Below are positions 16,538-24,940 of a DNA stretch of 64,000 nucleotides, piece after piece. Source of the DNA: Deltaproteobacteria bacterium (GTDB taxonomy: Bacteria > Desulfobacterota > Dissulfuribacteria > Dissulfuribacterales > QOAL01). The first letter of the stretch is position 1. The number at the start of each line of letters is the position of its first letter. Position numbers and translations under genes: made by a program. The stretch is taken from the NCBI GenBank assembly GCA_026995935.1, contig JALWNK010000073.1:1-64000 (forward strand). Direction: 5' to 3'. Below the pieces are notes generated by a model. That model made no database searches. It was given only the letters and a program-made list of their open reading frames with translations, and was not told the DNA's origin.

Positions 16538-17161
16538 TTGAAGGAAAGGCTTTTAAGGCTAAAGGCGTTTTGGGAGAGGTTGTCCTGCCCCTTTGCAATT
16601 GGCTTTTCAGGCGGGGTAGACAGTGCCTTTGTCCTTGCATCTGCAAAAAGGTGGGCATGTGTTCCAATCTATCCGGTTCTGGCTGTCTCTTGCCTCCTGC
16701 CTCCCTTTGCCATAGAAAATGCACAAAAGATTTCAGAAGAGGTTGGGATTCCGCTTATCCGCTTTAACTGGCACCCCCTTGCCATTGATGAGATAGCCAG
16801 AAACGACCGTTTACGTTGCTACTTCTGCAAAAAGAACATGTACAGTTTACTAAAAGAAAAGGTCAGAAAAATAGATGGTGAATGTCGTCTCATCTTGGAC
16901 GGTACCCAGTTTGATGACCTTTTCCGGGAGAGGCCTGGGCTTTTCGCATTGCAGGAACTTAGGGTACAGACGCCTCTTGCTGATTACGGTTTTAGAAAGA
17001 CAGAGATAAGATCATATCTAAAGGAATGGGGGTACAGCTTCTGGAATATTCCTTCAGAATCCTGCCTTGCAACCAAACTGGAAAGGGGTGAAAGGTTGAC
17101 CCAACAAAGACTGACGGCCCTTTATTTTGGGCTTGAGACAGGAAAAACACCCTTTTGTTAA
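16538..17161 (+). CDS. larE: LarE-like sulfur transferase, C-terminally short
   Basis: PP-loop ATPase resembling LarE, which sulfurates the nickel-pincer precursor by sacrificing a cysteine. Seen: GFSGGVDSAFVLA near residue 23, RCYFCKKNMYSLLK near 90, LDGTQFDDLFRERPG near 117, TPLADYGFRKTEIRSYLKEW near 145, and the sulfur-donor motif as ESCLATKL near 174. At 207 aa it lacks about 60-70 C-terminal residues compared with typical LarE (about 270). The stop is followed by T-rich DNA with no continuation in any frame. Start is a TTG without a clear ribosome-binding site. Either a short variant or a decaying gene. Confidence 0.75.
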   Translation: MKERLLRLKAFWERLSCPFAIGFSGGVDSAFVLASAKRWACVPIYPVLAVSCLLPPFAIENAQKISEEVGIPLIRFNWHPLAIDEIARNDRLRCYFCKKNMYSLLKEKVRKIDGECRLILDGTQFDDLFRERPGLFALQELRVQTPLADYGFRKTEIRSYLKEWGYSFWNIPSESCLATKLERGERLTQQRLTALYFGLETGKTPFC

Positions 17162-17279
17162 TTTTTTGAGGTTTTTTTTTGTTTTTTTATAAAAAAGCAC
17201 TTGCCTTTTGCCCTCTTTTCCATAAGATAATGAAAACATGCTCATATTTGGGCAAAAATTTAATATCGGGAGGGCCTTC

Positions 17280-17552
17280 ATGAATAAATCACAGTTGGTT
17301 GAACAGATGGCTACAGGAGCTGGAATTTCCAAGGCTGCTGCAGAAAGGGCGCTTAACGCCTTTATGGATGCAGTCATGGATGCCGTAAGTTCTGGGGACA
17401 AGGTTACACTGGTGGGTTTTGGAACTTTCTACGTAACTAAAAGAAAGGCCAGAACAGGCCGGAATCCACAGACAGGGAAGAAGATGAAGATTCCTGCCAA
17501 GAAGGTGGTAAAATTTCGTCCTGGCTCCCGTTTGTCAGAAGCCGTAAAGTAA
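17280..17552 (+). CDS. HU-family DNA-binding protein
   Basis: A 90-aa bacterial histone-like protein that bends and compacts DNA. The ATG at 17280 is preceded by GGGAGG (17268-17273); an upstream in-frame ATG is rejected. The sequence opens MNKSQLVEQMATGAGISKAA and contains VTLVGFGTFYVTKRKARTGRNPQTG, the beta-arm region with the conserved GFGxF and RxGRNPxTG motifs, ending VVKFRPGSRLSEAVK. It is monocistronic, with its own terminator. The 118 bases upstream are extremely T-rich and probably hold its promoter. Confidence 0.93.
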   Translation: MNKSQLVEQMATGAGISKAAAERALNAFMDAVMDAVSSGDKVTLVGFGTFYVTKRKARTGRNPQTGKKMKIPAKKVVKFRPGSRLSEAVK

Positions 17553-17574
17553 GACCTTGCCCCAGCAAATTTTT

Positions 17575-17598
17575 AGCCGGCTTGTGCCGGCTTTTTTT
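17575..17598 (+). terminator. Rho-independent terminator after HU gene
   Basis: Perfect 7-bp stem AGCCGGC (17575-17581) with GCCGGCT (17586-17592), loop TTGT, then a T run. It lies 22 bases after the HU stop codon. Confidence 0.9.
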
Positions 17599-17723
17599 AT
17601 GCAATTTATCAAGGCCATTGAAGATTCATCTTATCCTTTTAAACCCTGCAATTTTGTATTAGTTTTTTTATTGATTTAGACAACCTGATATTTATTAAGT
17701 TGGCAGGAGTGAGATAGTTAAAA

Positions 17724-18869
17724 ATGATAATAATAATGAAGCCTGATGTGGACCCTTCTGGTCCTGAGGTACAAAAGCTGTTGGATTTTCTTTCCCAATT
17801 TGAAGACATTCAGACGAGGTCTTCAGGTGTACGCGGTGCCCACCGTGTTGTTAATGAGATATATCTCATAGGACCAACCCACCATATCCCCTCAGAGGTC
17901 ATAGAAAGAATGCCAGGAGTGGAAAAGGTGGTAAGGGTTTCCAGCAAGTACCGACAGATAGGCAGACATGGTGGGCAGGTGGATGATGTTGGTTTTGTTT
18001 ACAACACCGTAGAGTTCAGCCAGCAAAACTTTAACTGTTTTATAGGTCCGTGTGCAGTGGATACACCGGACAATGTAGAAACCATCTTTAGAAATATGAA
18101 ACGCACAGGCCTTAAGACCGCACGTATGGGTGTATACAAACCGAGAACAAGCCCCTACGATTTTCAGGGACATGGCAAGGCCTGCCTGCCGTGGCTGTTT
18201 GAGCTTGCTGGCAAGTACGATATCAAGGTTATTGCCATGGAGGTGTTAAAGGAGATACACATCGAGGAAATCTACAGGGCCTTGGAGGATGCAGGAAGGC
18301 CCACCGGTGTGATGCTCCAAATCGGAACAAGAAACGCCCAGAATTTTGAGCTGCTAAAGGCGGCCGGCTCTCAGCAGGAATTCCCTGTGCTGTACAAAAG
18401 GGGTATGGGGCTGAGCCTTGAAGACTCCCTGAATGCCTGCGAATACATTGCAAGTGAGGGAAACAGGAACATTGTATTTTGCCTAAGGGGTGTCCAATCC
18501 AGACTTGGCGACCCCCACAGGAACCTGGTGGATTTTGCCCACGTACCTGTTGTAAAGAGGCTTACCAGGCTGCCGGTGTGCATTGATCCGACACACTCGG
18601 TGGGCAGCAAGGACAGGGCCCCGGATGGAATCTTTGACATATTTCACGTAACTGCCCAGGGACTAATAGCTGGAGCCAACATGGTGCTCACGGAATTTCA
18701 CCCCCGTCCTGAGATGGCCCTCTGCGATGGCCATCAGGCCCTTACTATGCCGGAACTGGATTACTACCTGGCGGATATAGAAACGGTGAGAAGGTGCTAC
18801 AAAGAACGGCTTGAGCTTGCCCAGCAGGCGCTATTTAAGAAATGGCACGCACCTGGGCAGGAGGCATAG
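17724..18869 (+). CDS. 3-deoxy-7-phosphoheptulonate synthase
   Basis: First enzyme of the shikimate pathway: phosphoenolpyruvate plus erythrose 4-phosphate to DAHP. The 381-aa protein has an N-terminal ferredoxin-like regulatory domain (residues 1-70, opening MIIIMKPDVDP) and the type I-beta/KDO8PS-like barrel: FNCFIGPCAVDT near 107, KPRTSPYDFQGHG near 140, VMLQIGTRNAQNFELLK near 195, LYKRGMGLS, CLRGVQSR, and CIDPTHSVGSKD near 290. The short N-domain allows feedback control by aromatic products in homologues. It overlaps an alternative start of the next gene; the chosen start follows 5 bases later. Confidence 0.88.
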   Translation: MIIIMKPDVDPSGPEVQKLLDFLSQFEDIQTRSSGVRGAHRVVNEIYLIGPTHHIPSEVIERMPGVEKVVRVSSKYRQIGRHGGQVDDVGFVYNTVEFSQQNFNCFIGPCAVDTPDNVETIFRNMKRTGLKTARMGVYKPRTSPYDFQGHGKACLPWLFELAGKYDIKVIAMEVLKEIHIEEIYRALEDAGRPTGVMLQIGTRNAQNFELLKAAGSQQEFPVLYKRGMGLSLEDSLNACEYIASEGNRNIVFCLRGVQSRLGDPHRNLVDFAHVPVVKRLTRLPVCIDPTHSVGSKDRAPDGIFDIFHVTAQGLIAGANMVLTEFHPRPEMALCDGHQALTMPELDYYLADIETVRRCYKERLELAQQALFKKWHAPGQEA

Positions 18870-18874
18870 AGGAA

Positions 18875-19594
18875 ATGAAAATTCACTACCTTATGCATGT
18901 GCCATTTGAGGGCCCTCAGGCAATAAGCACCTGGGCCAAGACCAGGGGCCATGAAGAAACTTATACCAGGCTTTACGAAAACGAATCCTTGCCGAATTCA
19001 GACGATTTTGATCTCTTAGTAATCATGGGCGGCCCAATGGGTGTCCATGACGAAGATGAATACCCCTGGCTTAGGGATGAAAAGGCGTTAATAAAGGATA
19101 CGATTGAAAAAAATGGTGCAGCCATTGGGATTTGTCTCGGTGCACAGCTTCTGGCAGAGGCCCTGGGTGCAGGTGTACACAAGAATCTTTACAAGGAAAT
19201 TGGATTTTTTCCTGTCTCTTTGACACCCCTTGGCTGGGATTCTCCCATCTTTGGCAGGATGCCAGCAACATTTGAGGCCCTTCACTGGCATGGGGACACC
19301 TTTGACATTCCAAAGGGCGCACTCCACATTGCTAGTTCCTCAGGTTGCGCAAACCAGGCCTTTGTTTTTGAAAACAGGATAGTGGGATTTCAATTTCACA
19401 TAGAAAGCACCAGAGAGGGTCTTGAAAATCTCGTGCGGCACTGTGGCGATGAAATGCTGGAAGAAGGTGAGTATATACAAAGACCTGAAGTCGTCCTGGA
19501 TGAGGTCCACGATTTCGATGCCATGAACCAGGTTCTCTTTACGTTTCTGGATGACTTTACAGAATATTTGATTTCCAAGGGTATAATCAAATAG
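18875..19594 (+). CDS. Class I glutamine amidotransferase-like protein
   Basis: A 239-aa stand-alone GATase1 domain resembling the C-terminal part of GMP synthase and YfeJ-like proteins. The nucleophile cysteine lies in AIGICLGAQLLAEALG near residue 88 and the histidine/glutamate pair in VGFQFHIEST near 172. The acceptor of the released ammonia is unknown. I chose the ATG at 18875 (MKIHYLMHVPFEGP), which has AGGAGG (18859-18864) 10 bases upstream, rather than an earlier in-frame ATG inside the DAHP synthase gene. The close spacing to both neighbours suggests one transcript, with no evident shared pathway. Confidence 0.8.
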   Translation: MKIHYLMHVPFEGPQAISTWAKTRGHEETYTRLYENESLPNSDDFDLLVIMGGPMGVHDEDEYPWLRDEKALIKDTIEKNGAAIGICLGAQLLAEALGAGVHKNLYKEIGFFPVSLTPLGWDSPIFGRMPATFEALHWHGDTFDIPKGALHIASSSGCANQAFVFENRIVGFQFHIESTREGLENLVRHCGDEMLEEGEYIQRPEVVLDEVHDFDAMNQVLFTFLDDFTEYLISKGIIK

Positions 19595-20101
19595 ATGGCT
19601 GCCTTTCTCGAAGACAGGGTGGAAGAGCTGCTTGCAAAGGGCTACACCAAGGAGAAGATAAGAAATCTTTTAAAAAAGGATGATAAAGACGGGGAGCTGG
19701 ATTTTTATCTGAAGAACATCTCCTACCCCGAAGACAGGGTCAGATACCAGTTCGTAAATCTTTCCCTTTTTTTCATACTGCTTTTTATCACCATCAAGAA
19801 ACTCTACTTTGCCCTGTCCTTTGGACAGTTAAGCATAGTCATGCTGCTAGCCATGGTTGTTCCCACTGTGAATATTTACATACTTAGGGAAATCATGCGT
19901 TACAGGCGCACAGGCTATCTCTTCTGCCTGGTGCTTTCGGCCCTTTCCCTGGTAAATGCCGAGAACAGGGCATTTCCTGAAATCGTTCTCGTCCCGGCAA
20001 TGGTATTTCTGTCAGGTTTTCTGTTCGCAAAGCTCTTTTGGCAATATGAGAAAAAGGACGGGAAAAATGGGAACAAAGAGGGCAGAAAGTCTCCCGCTTA
20101 A
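19595..20101 (+). CDS. Hypothetical integral membrane protein
   Basis: No family recognised. The 168-aa protein has a polar N-terminus (about 50 residues, with a KGYTKEKIRNLLKKDDKDGE segment that may form a small helical domain) and then four hydrophobic segments, roughly residues 50-70, 75-97, 107-122 and 128-148, ending in a lysine-rich tail. The ATG abuts the stop codon of the amidotransferase gene, so the two are translationally linked. It ends 2 bases from the stop of convergent hpnH. Confidence 0.7.
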   Translation: MAAFLEDRVEELLAKGYTKEKIRNLLKKDDKDGELDFYLKNISYPEDRVRYQFVNLSLFFILLFITIKKLYFALSFGQLSIVMLLAMVVPTVNIYILREIMRYRRTGYLFCLVLSALSLVNAENRAFPEIVLVPAMVFLSGFLFAKLFWQYEKKDGKNGNKEGRKSPA

Positions 20102-20103
20102 GA

Positions 20104-21123
20104 TCAAGTGGTTTTAATTCCCCTCAGTGTCACCTTAAGGGCCTTAAGGGGGTGTTTGACCGTATCCACAACGGCTGTAGGTTCGTATCCGCAGTGGACC
20201 ATACAGTTTTCACACCTTGGATCCCGCCCCCTTCCGTACCGGCTCCAGTTGGTTTTTTCAATGAGTTCCCTGTAAGTGGGAACGTATCCATCGTTTAAGA
20301 GATAGCAGGGCCATTGCCAGCCAAACATATTTCTTGTGGGGTTGCCCCAAGGGGTGCACTGATAATCCTGGTTGCCAGCAAGAAAATCAAGATAGAGGAT
20401 ACTGTGGTTGAATTTCCATTTCTTTTTCTTACGCCTCTGGATGTCAAAGATGCCGCGGAAAAGCTCAATTGTTGTCTGTCTTGTAAGGAAGTTGTCCTGA
20501 GCCTTTGCCTTTTCATAGCTGAATCCAGCAGAAATTGTCATGGCCTCCACATTCAGGCCGGTAACAAAGTCAAGAAATTTTTCGGCAGATTCGGGAGTCT
20601 CCCCGTAAAAAAAGGTGGTATTGGTGGTGACCCTGAAACCCTTAGAGAGCAGGAGCCTTATTGACTCCACTGCGGAATCAAAGGTGCCCTTGGCACCTAC
20701 CAAGGAGTCGTGCCTTTCAGCCAGGCCGTCCAGATGGATATTGAATGTGAGATAAGAGGAAGGTGTGAAATCATCTATGCGTTTTTTGACCAAAAGTGCG
20801 TTGGTGCACAGGTAAACAAATTTTTTCCTATTGACTAGCTCTTTTACAATAAGATGTATTTCAGGATGAAGTAGGGGTTCTCCTCCGGGAATGGATACCA
20901 CAGGTGCGCCGCACTCTTCCACTGCACGGATGCATTCCTCAACGGACATCCTCTTTTTTAAAATCTCTGGAGGGTAGGCTGTCTTTCCGCACCCCTTGCA
21001 GTTGAGGTTGCAGAGAAAAAGGGGTTCTAGCATGAGGACCAGGGGGAATTTATCGTTCCCTGAAATCATCTTTCGGGTTATGTAGCCTCCCAGTCGAAGC
21101 TGCTGGATAAGGGGTATGGACAT
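20104..21123 (-). CDS. hpnH: Adenosyl-hopene transferase HpnH, radical SAM
   Basis: Radical SAM enzyme that joins the 5-deoxyadenosyl radical to diploptene, giving adenosylhopane, the first step in making extended hopanoids. The 339-aa sequence has the HpnH opening (MSIPLIQQLRLGGYITRKM), PLVLMLEPLFLCNLNCKGCGK with the CxxxCxxC cluster motif near residue 38, SIPGGEPLLHPEI near 96, FNIHLDGL, and a C-terminal DPRCENCMVHCGYEPTAV with further cysteines. It is the last gene of the four-gene minus-strand hopanoid set. The squalene-hopene cyclase is not in the window. Confidence 0.92.
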   Translation of the reverse strand: MSIPLIQQLRLGGYITRKMISGNDKFPLVLMLEPLFLCNLNCKGCGKTAYPPEILKKRMSVEECIRAVEECGAPVVSIPGGEPLLHPEIHLIVKELVNRKKFVYLCTNALLVKKRIDDFTPSSYLTFNIHLDGLAERHDSLVGAKGTFDSAVESIRLLLSKGFRVTTNTTFFYGETPESAEKFLDFVTGLNVEAMTISAGFSYEKAKAQDNFLTRQTTIELFRGIFDIQRRKKKKWKFNHSILYLDFLAGNQDYQCTPWGNPTRNMFGWQWPCYLLNDGYVPTYRELIEKTNWSRYGRGRDPRCENCMVHCGYEPTAVVDTVKHPLKALKVTLRGIKTT

Positions 21124-21139
21124 CTTTGCTCCTGTAACT

Positions 21140-21985
21140 TTAATCTATGGGTGGGACCGAAATTGGACTGTTATCAACGCTTTCCGGATAGAATCTCGAA
21201 TCCAGAAAACGCCTTATGGCCGCCTCTAGAATATCTAGTGGGACGAGGGTATCAAGACAGGGACCGTGAGGTCTCAAATTGAGTATGCCAAAGACAGGCA
21301 GTGGGTAGGTATCCTGTATGCCGCTGGCAAGGTCCCTTTGGCATGCAACTGCAAGTATGAGCCGTGGCCTTCTTTCCACAACGATTCTTCTTGCTATGGT
21401 ACCTCCAGTGGCCACGGCAAGGTGTATGTCGTACTTGTCACTTAGTTCAAGAAGCCCTGCAATGGAACACTTGCCGCATCTTTTGCAGTTCCTCACGTTG
21501 TAGGTTAGCCTTATCTTGCACCTGCTGTTTTGGAGGCAGTGGGGCATAAGCATGAGCATCTCGTCCGGCTTATATGTTTTTGCTTCAGATAGGACCAGCT
21601 CATTGTTTACCCTTATGAAGGAGGATCGAATCTTGTTCTTGGATATCCCAAATAGCCTTCCTATGATTATCATCACTGGAAGAAAGAGCTTTACACTGAC
21701 CCCTCTCAGTTTCCTGAAAAAGGGAAGATACCTGCCAGTGGTGGCATTTAGAAGAAGCCCTATGGTTACCCACAAGACCAGGATAAGTGCTGTGCCAACA
21801 AAAATTGCTGCAACCCACTTGGCCCATGGATGGATTGCATCAAAACCAAAATATGGTACCACCCAGAGGGAAACGAGGAAAATACATATGAAAAGGCTGG
21901 TTACGGCAACAAGTCCAAGAAAGAGTCCCTTGGAACTGGTCTCTTCAGAACCTACGGCAATTTTTATGGGTTTTGCAGAAGACAT
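21140..21985 (-). CDS. DUF116 membrane-anchored cysteine-rich protein
   Basis: A 281-aa DUF116 protein. Two transmembrane helices (about residues 20-48 and 54-84) anchor a cytosolic domain with the family pattern MLMLMPHCLQNSRCKIRLTYN...NCKRCGKCSIAGL near residues 142-178, a cysteine arrangement that may bind an Fe-S cluster or other metal. Then come ATGGTIARRIVVERRP and AVACQRDLASGI. Biochemical function is unknown. Lying between ispH and hpnH with gaps of 14 and 16 bases suggests a role in isoprenoid or hopanoid metabolism or electron supply to those Fe-S enzymes; this is inference. Confidence 0.82.
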   Translation of the reverse strand: MSSAKPIKIAVGSEETSSKGLFLGLVAVTSLFICIFLVSLWVVPYFGFDAIHPWAKWVAAIFVGTALILVLWVTIGLLLNATTGRYLPFFRKLRGVSVKLFLPVMIIIGRLFGISKNKIRSSFIRVNNELVLSEAKTYKPDEMLMLMPHCLQNSRCKIRLTYNVRNCKRCGKCSIAGLLELSDKYDIHLAVATGGTIARRIVVERRPRLILAVACQRDLASGIQDTYPLPVFGILNLRPHGPCLDTLVPLDILEAAIRRFLDSRFYPESVDNSPISVPPID

Positions 21986-21999
21986 GGTCTTGAACTAGC

Positions 22000-22941
22000 C
22001 TAATTAAAATCTGGAAACCTTGGAAGTTTAAACTGCATGGTTTCCTGTTTCCCATTTTGGGGTCGAACATCTAGCTCAAAGTGTTCTCCCAACATTCTTA
22101 TGATGTCCTGCACAAGGACCTCCGGGGCAGATGCACCCGCTGTTATGCCAACAACGGACTTTCCGTTAAACCAGGCCAGATCTACATGATCTGCATTATC
22201 AACCAGGTAGGCATCAAGGCCCCTTGCGCTTCCCGTTTCCCTTAGCCTGTTTGAATTTGAACTGTTCTGGGAACCAACAACCAGCAGCATATCGACTTCC
22301 TCAGCAAGTTTTCTTACTGCATCCTGCCGGCTCTGGGTGGCATAACATATGTCCTTGAGATCAGGTCCCTTTATGTTTGGAAACCTCCTGTTAAGCTCCT
22401 CTATAAGCTCGCGGGTGTCGTCTGTGCTGAGAGTGGTCTGGGTGACATAGGCCACTTTTTCAGGGTTTGCAAGCTCAAGTCTCCTTATATCCTCAATTGT
22501 AGAAACAACCACCACCTTGCCATCAACCCTTCCAAGGGTGCCTTCTACCTCAGGATGTCCATGATGGCCAATAATAATGATTTCATGCCCGGACTTATTG
22601 TACCGCATGGCCTGATGATGCACCTTTTTTACCAGGGGACACGTGGCATCAATAACCTTGAGACCCTTGTCCTTTGCCCTTTGTTCAACAGCCGTAGAGA
22701 CACCGTGGGCACTGAAAATGGTAATGGAACCTGAGGGAATCTCATCAATATCTTCCACAAACCTGGCCCCAGCCCCAGTAAGGTTTTTTATTACGTGGGT
22801 ATTATGGACTATTTCATGTAATACCCATACAGGCTCACCATAACGCTCAAGTGCCGTTTCAACTATCTTTATTGCCCTCTTTACCCCTGCACAAAAACCC
22901 CTGGGCTGTGCCAAAATGATTTTTAAGCTCTCTTTACCCAT
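22000..22941 (-). CDS. ispH: 4-hydroxy-3-methylbut-2-enyl diphosphate reductase
   Basis: Last enzyme of the MEP pathway, reducing HMBPP to IPP and DMAPP with a [4Fe-4S] cluster. The three cluster cysteines are visible in AQPRGFCAGVKRAI, VIDATCPLVKKVH and DICYATQSRQDAV, as are the substrate histidines in HEIVHNTHV and FSAHGVS and TQTTLSTDDT. The ATG at 22941 (313 aa) follows the hpnB stop by 4 bases and gives the normal family length; upstream TTG/GTG codons inside hpnB are less likely. It supplies the precursors for the squalene from which hopanoids are made. Confidence 0.93.
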   Translation of the reverse strand: MGKESLKIILAQPRGFCAGVKRAIKIVETALERYGEPVWVLHEIVHNTHVIKNLTGAGARFVEDIDEIPSGSITIFSAHGVSTAVEQRAKDKGLKVIDATCPLVKKVHHQAMRYNKSGHEIIIIGHHGHPEVEGTLGRVDGKVVVVSTIEDIRRLELANPEKVAYVTQTTLSTDDTRELIEELNRRFPNIKGPDLKDICYATQSRQDAVRKLAEEVDMLLVVGSQNSSNSNRLRETGSARGLDAYLVDNADHVDLAWFNGKSVVGITAGASAPEVLVQDIIRMLGEHFELDVRPQNGKQETMQFKLPRFPDFN

Positions 22942-22945
22942 AATC

Positions 22946-24067
22946 TCAATCTTGTTTTCTGTAGGTCCTTCCTTTCCAGGAGGCTCCCGCACCAAAATAA
23001 TATCTTATTGCCGATGACCATGTCATGGCCATGTACATGACAGCAACCAATGGAAGGCTTAAACACAGCCAGTCTGGAAGAAAATAATACTTCAAAACAG
23101 GCCTGTATGAAATAGCCATAGCAAAAAGCGTCAAAAAAGACATGACCAAGGTCAAATAATGGCCATAAACAAGCCCAATAAACGGAACGACAAAGGCCAG
23201 GGCCATAAGGCCCGTGGTAGCTAGGAGAAGCAAGGGATTATAACCAAGCTGCACGTAAGCGGTTCTTTCAACCATCTTCCATATCTCATCAAGGCCCTTG
23301 TACTGCCTTATGCTTTTAACACAGTGGGTCAGTCCAAGAAACAGGGTTCCGCCATTTCTTTTTACCAGTCTTGCCAGGTTGCAATCGTCTATGATGCAAT
23401 CCCTTATGGCGGAAAATGCTCCTGTTTGCCTTAAAAGTATCGTCTTTGTGAGGATAAAGCCCCCGGCAGCAGCTGCGACAAAATATCCTTTTTTGTTTAC
23501 GAGGGAAAAGGGATAGATGAGCTTAAAAAAATAGACAAAGGCAGGAAGAAAGAGCCTCTCAACCGGGAGTTTCATGTGAAGCCAGGCCATGAGAGAAAAA
23601 AGATCTATATTATTTTTCATCATGAAGGATAGGGCGGATGAAACAACCCCCTTTTCAACTACAATATCTGCATCAAGGAGCAGAACGTAGCTTGTCTTCA
23701 CCTCCCTTAATCCCTGCTCAAGGGCCCAGAGCTTTCCGCTCCACCCCTGAGGAAGAGTTGTGCCCCTTATGACCTTGCCCCTGTCTCCAAGGATATCTTG
23801 TGCGACTCTGCCTGTGCAATCGTCCGAACAGTCATCTATCACTATGATCTTGAGTGCTCCTGGCTGGCCAAGAAGAGAAGTAAGGCAGTGGTGGATTGAA
23901 GCTGCCTCATTCCTTGCAGGGATAAGAACCGTCACATCCCTGAGAAGCTTGCTTTCACGTACATCGCATGAATCAAACCGCTCCTTTGTACGCCAGGGCT
24001 GCCACGGAAGAAGTAAAATCAATATCCACAGAAGCAGGGAGAGGAGGAGTACGCTCTCAACTACCAT
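22946..24067 (-). CDS. hpnB: Hopene-associated glycosyltransferase HpnB
   Basis: A 373-aa membrane-bound family 2 glycosyltransferase. An N-terminal helix (residues 5-22) precedes the GT-A domain: VTVLIPARNEAASI near 45, IIVIDDCSDDCTG near 73, PQGWSGKLWALEQG near 105, LLLDADIVV near 130, and AAAAGGFILTKT near 198, then DDCNLARLVKRNGG. Three or four helices close the C-terminus (about 275-355). The family is linked to hopanoid clusters; its exact step is not established. First gene of the set hpnB-ispH-DUF116-hpnH. The ATG has no strong Shine-Dalgarno. Confidence 0.85.
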   Translation of the reverse strand: MVVESVLLLSLLLWILILLLPWQPWRTKERFDSCDVRESKLLRDVTVLIPARNEAASIHHCLTSLLGQPGALKIIVIDDCSDDCTGRVAQDILGDRGKVIRGTTLPQGWSGKLWALEQGLREVKTSYVLLLDADIVVEKGVVSSALSFMMKNNIDLFSLMAWLHMKLPVERLFLPAFVYFFKLIYPFSLVNKKGYFVAAAAGGFILTKTILLRQTGAFSAIRDCIIDDCNLARLVKRNGGTLFLGLTHCVKSIRQYKGLDEIWKMVERTAYVQLGYNPLLLLATTGLMALAFVVPFIGLVYGHYLTLVMSFLTLFAMAISYRPVLKYYFLPDWLCLSLPLVAVMYMAMTWSSAIRYYFGAGASWKGRTYRKQD

Positions 24068-24148
24068 GATTTATTAAAGATATACTTTAAGATTAACCGT
24101 TTTGAAAAATCTGAATATTTAAGCCCAAAAGGACCAGAAATTTCAGGG

Positions 24149-24940
24149 CTAGAAGGGCCAGAGGTTTTTCCACCAGGGATGGTGATTCAATTTCTTCTCC
24201 TCTTCCTTCTTTTCTTCTGCCTTTACGTACTCATCCAAATGTTCAGCAACGTCCTTGTACTCGGCAATCTTCATGACTGCCTTGTGATAGATGGGGGTGT
24301 CAGGATAAAGGGTGATGATATTTTCAAGCCGCTTGATGGCCTGTGGAATGTGATCAGTCCTGAAGTACCAGTGTGCAACCACATATTCGTGTTCAGCCAG
24401 AACTGCCCTGCCTTCCTTTATCCTTCTTTGTGCCTCCAGGGTGAAGGGACTGTCAGGATATCGGCTAATGAGCCTGGTATAGGTCTCAATCATCTTGTGG
24501 GTACTTGTTTGATCCCTGTCCGGGGTGTCCATCAGGTGGTAATAGCAGCTTCCTATCTGAAAAATAACGTAGGGAATCGCCTCGTTTGTGGGATGGAGAT
24601 TTTCAAAGTCCTGGTAAAGGGGAATTGCCTCCTCATAAAGGCCCTGGTAGTACTTGCAGTCGGCAAGACGAAGTTCAGCAACGGTAGCGTAAGGGCTGAA
24701 GGGGTACCTGTCCCTGATTTTTTTGAATTCCTCTTCTGCAAGAAGATACCTGCCTATTTCAAAATAGTGCATGGCCTTTGCTGTTAGCTGGGCCTCTGGA
24801 GGTACAGGCCCCTCTTCCTCCTCCTGGGGAGAAAAAATCCTCTTTAACCAGGAATCTCCAGATTTGCTTGAGCAGCCTCCCAGAAAAAGGGTTGATGAAA
24901 ATAAGAGGCAGACAATCAATAAAGAAAGGATTTTTTTCAT
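24149..24940 (-). CDS. bamD: Outer membrane assembly lipoprotein BamD
   Basis: Lipoprotein part of the BAM complex that inserts beta-barrel proteins into the outer membrane. Seen: signal peptide with lipobox LGGC (C23 as lipidation site), an acidic linker, and TPR-like repeats from about residue 50, opening ALTAKAMHYFEIGRYLLAEEEFKKI-type sequence and including ELRLADCKYYQGLYEEAIPLYQDF and IETYTRLISRYPDSPFT. At 263 aa the length fits. The C-terminus is Glu/Lys rich. It overlaps trxB by 4 bases, giving the order trxA-trxB-bamD in one transcript. Confidence 0.9.
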   Translation of the reverse strand: MKKILSLLIVCLLFSSTLFLGGCSSKSGDSWLKRIFSPQEEEEGPVPPEAQLTAKAMHYFEIGRYLLAEEEFKKIRDRYPFSPYATVAELRLADCKYYQGLYEEAIPLYQDFENLHPTNEAIPYVIFQIGSCYYHLMDTPDRDQTSTHKMIETYTRLISRYPDSPFTLEAQRRIKEGRAVLAEHEYVVAHWYFRTDHIPQAIKRLENIITLYPDTPIYHKAVMKIAEYKDVAEHLDEYVKAEEKKEEEKKLNHHPWWKNLWPF

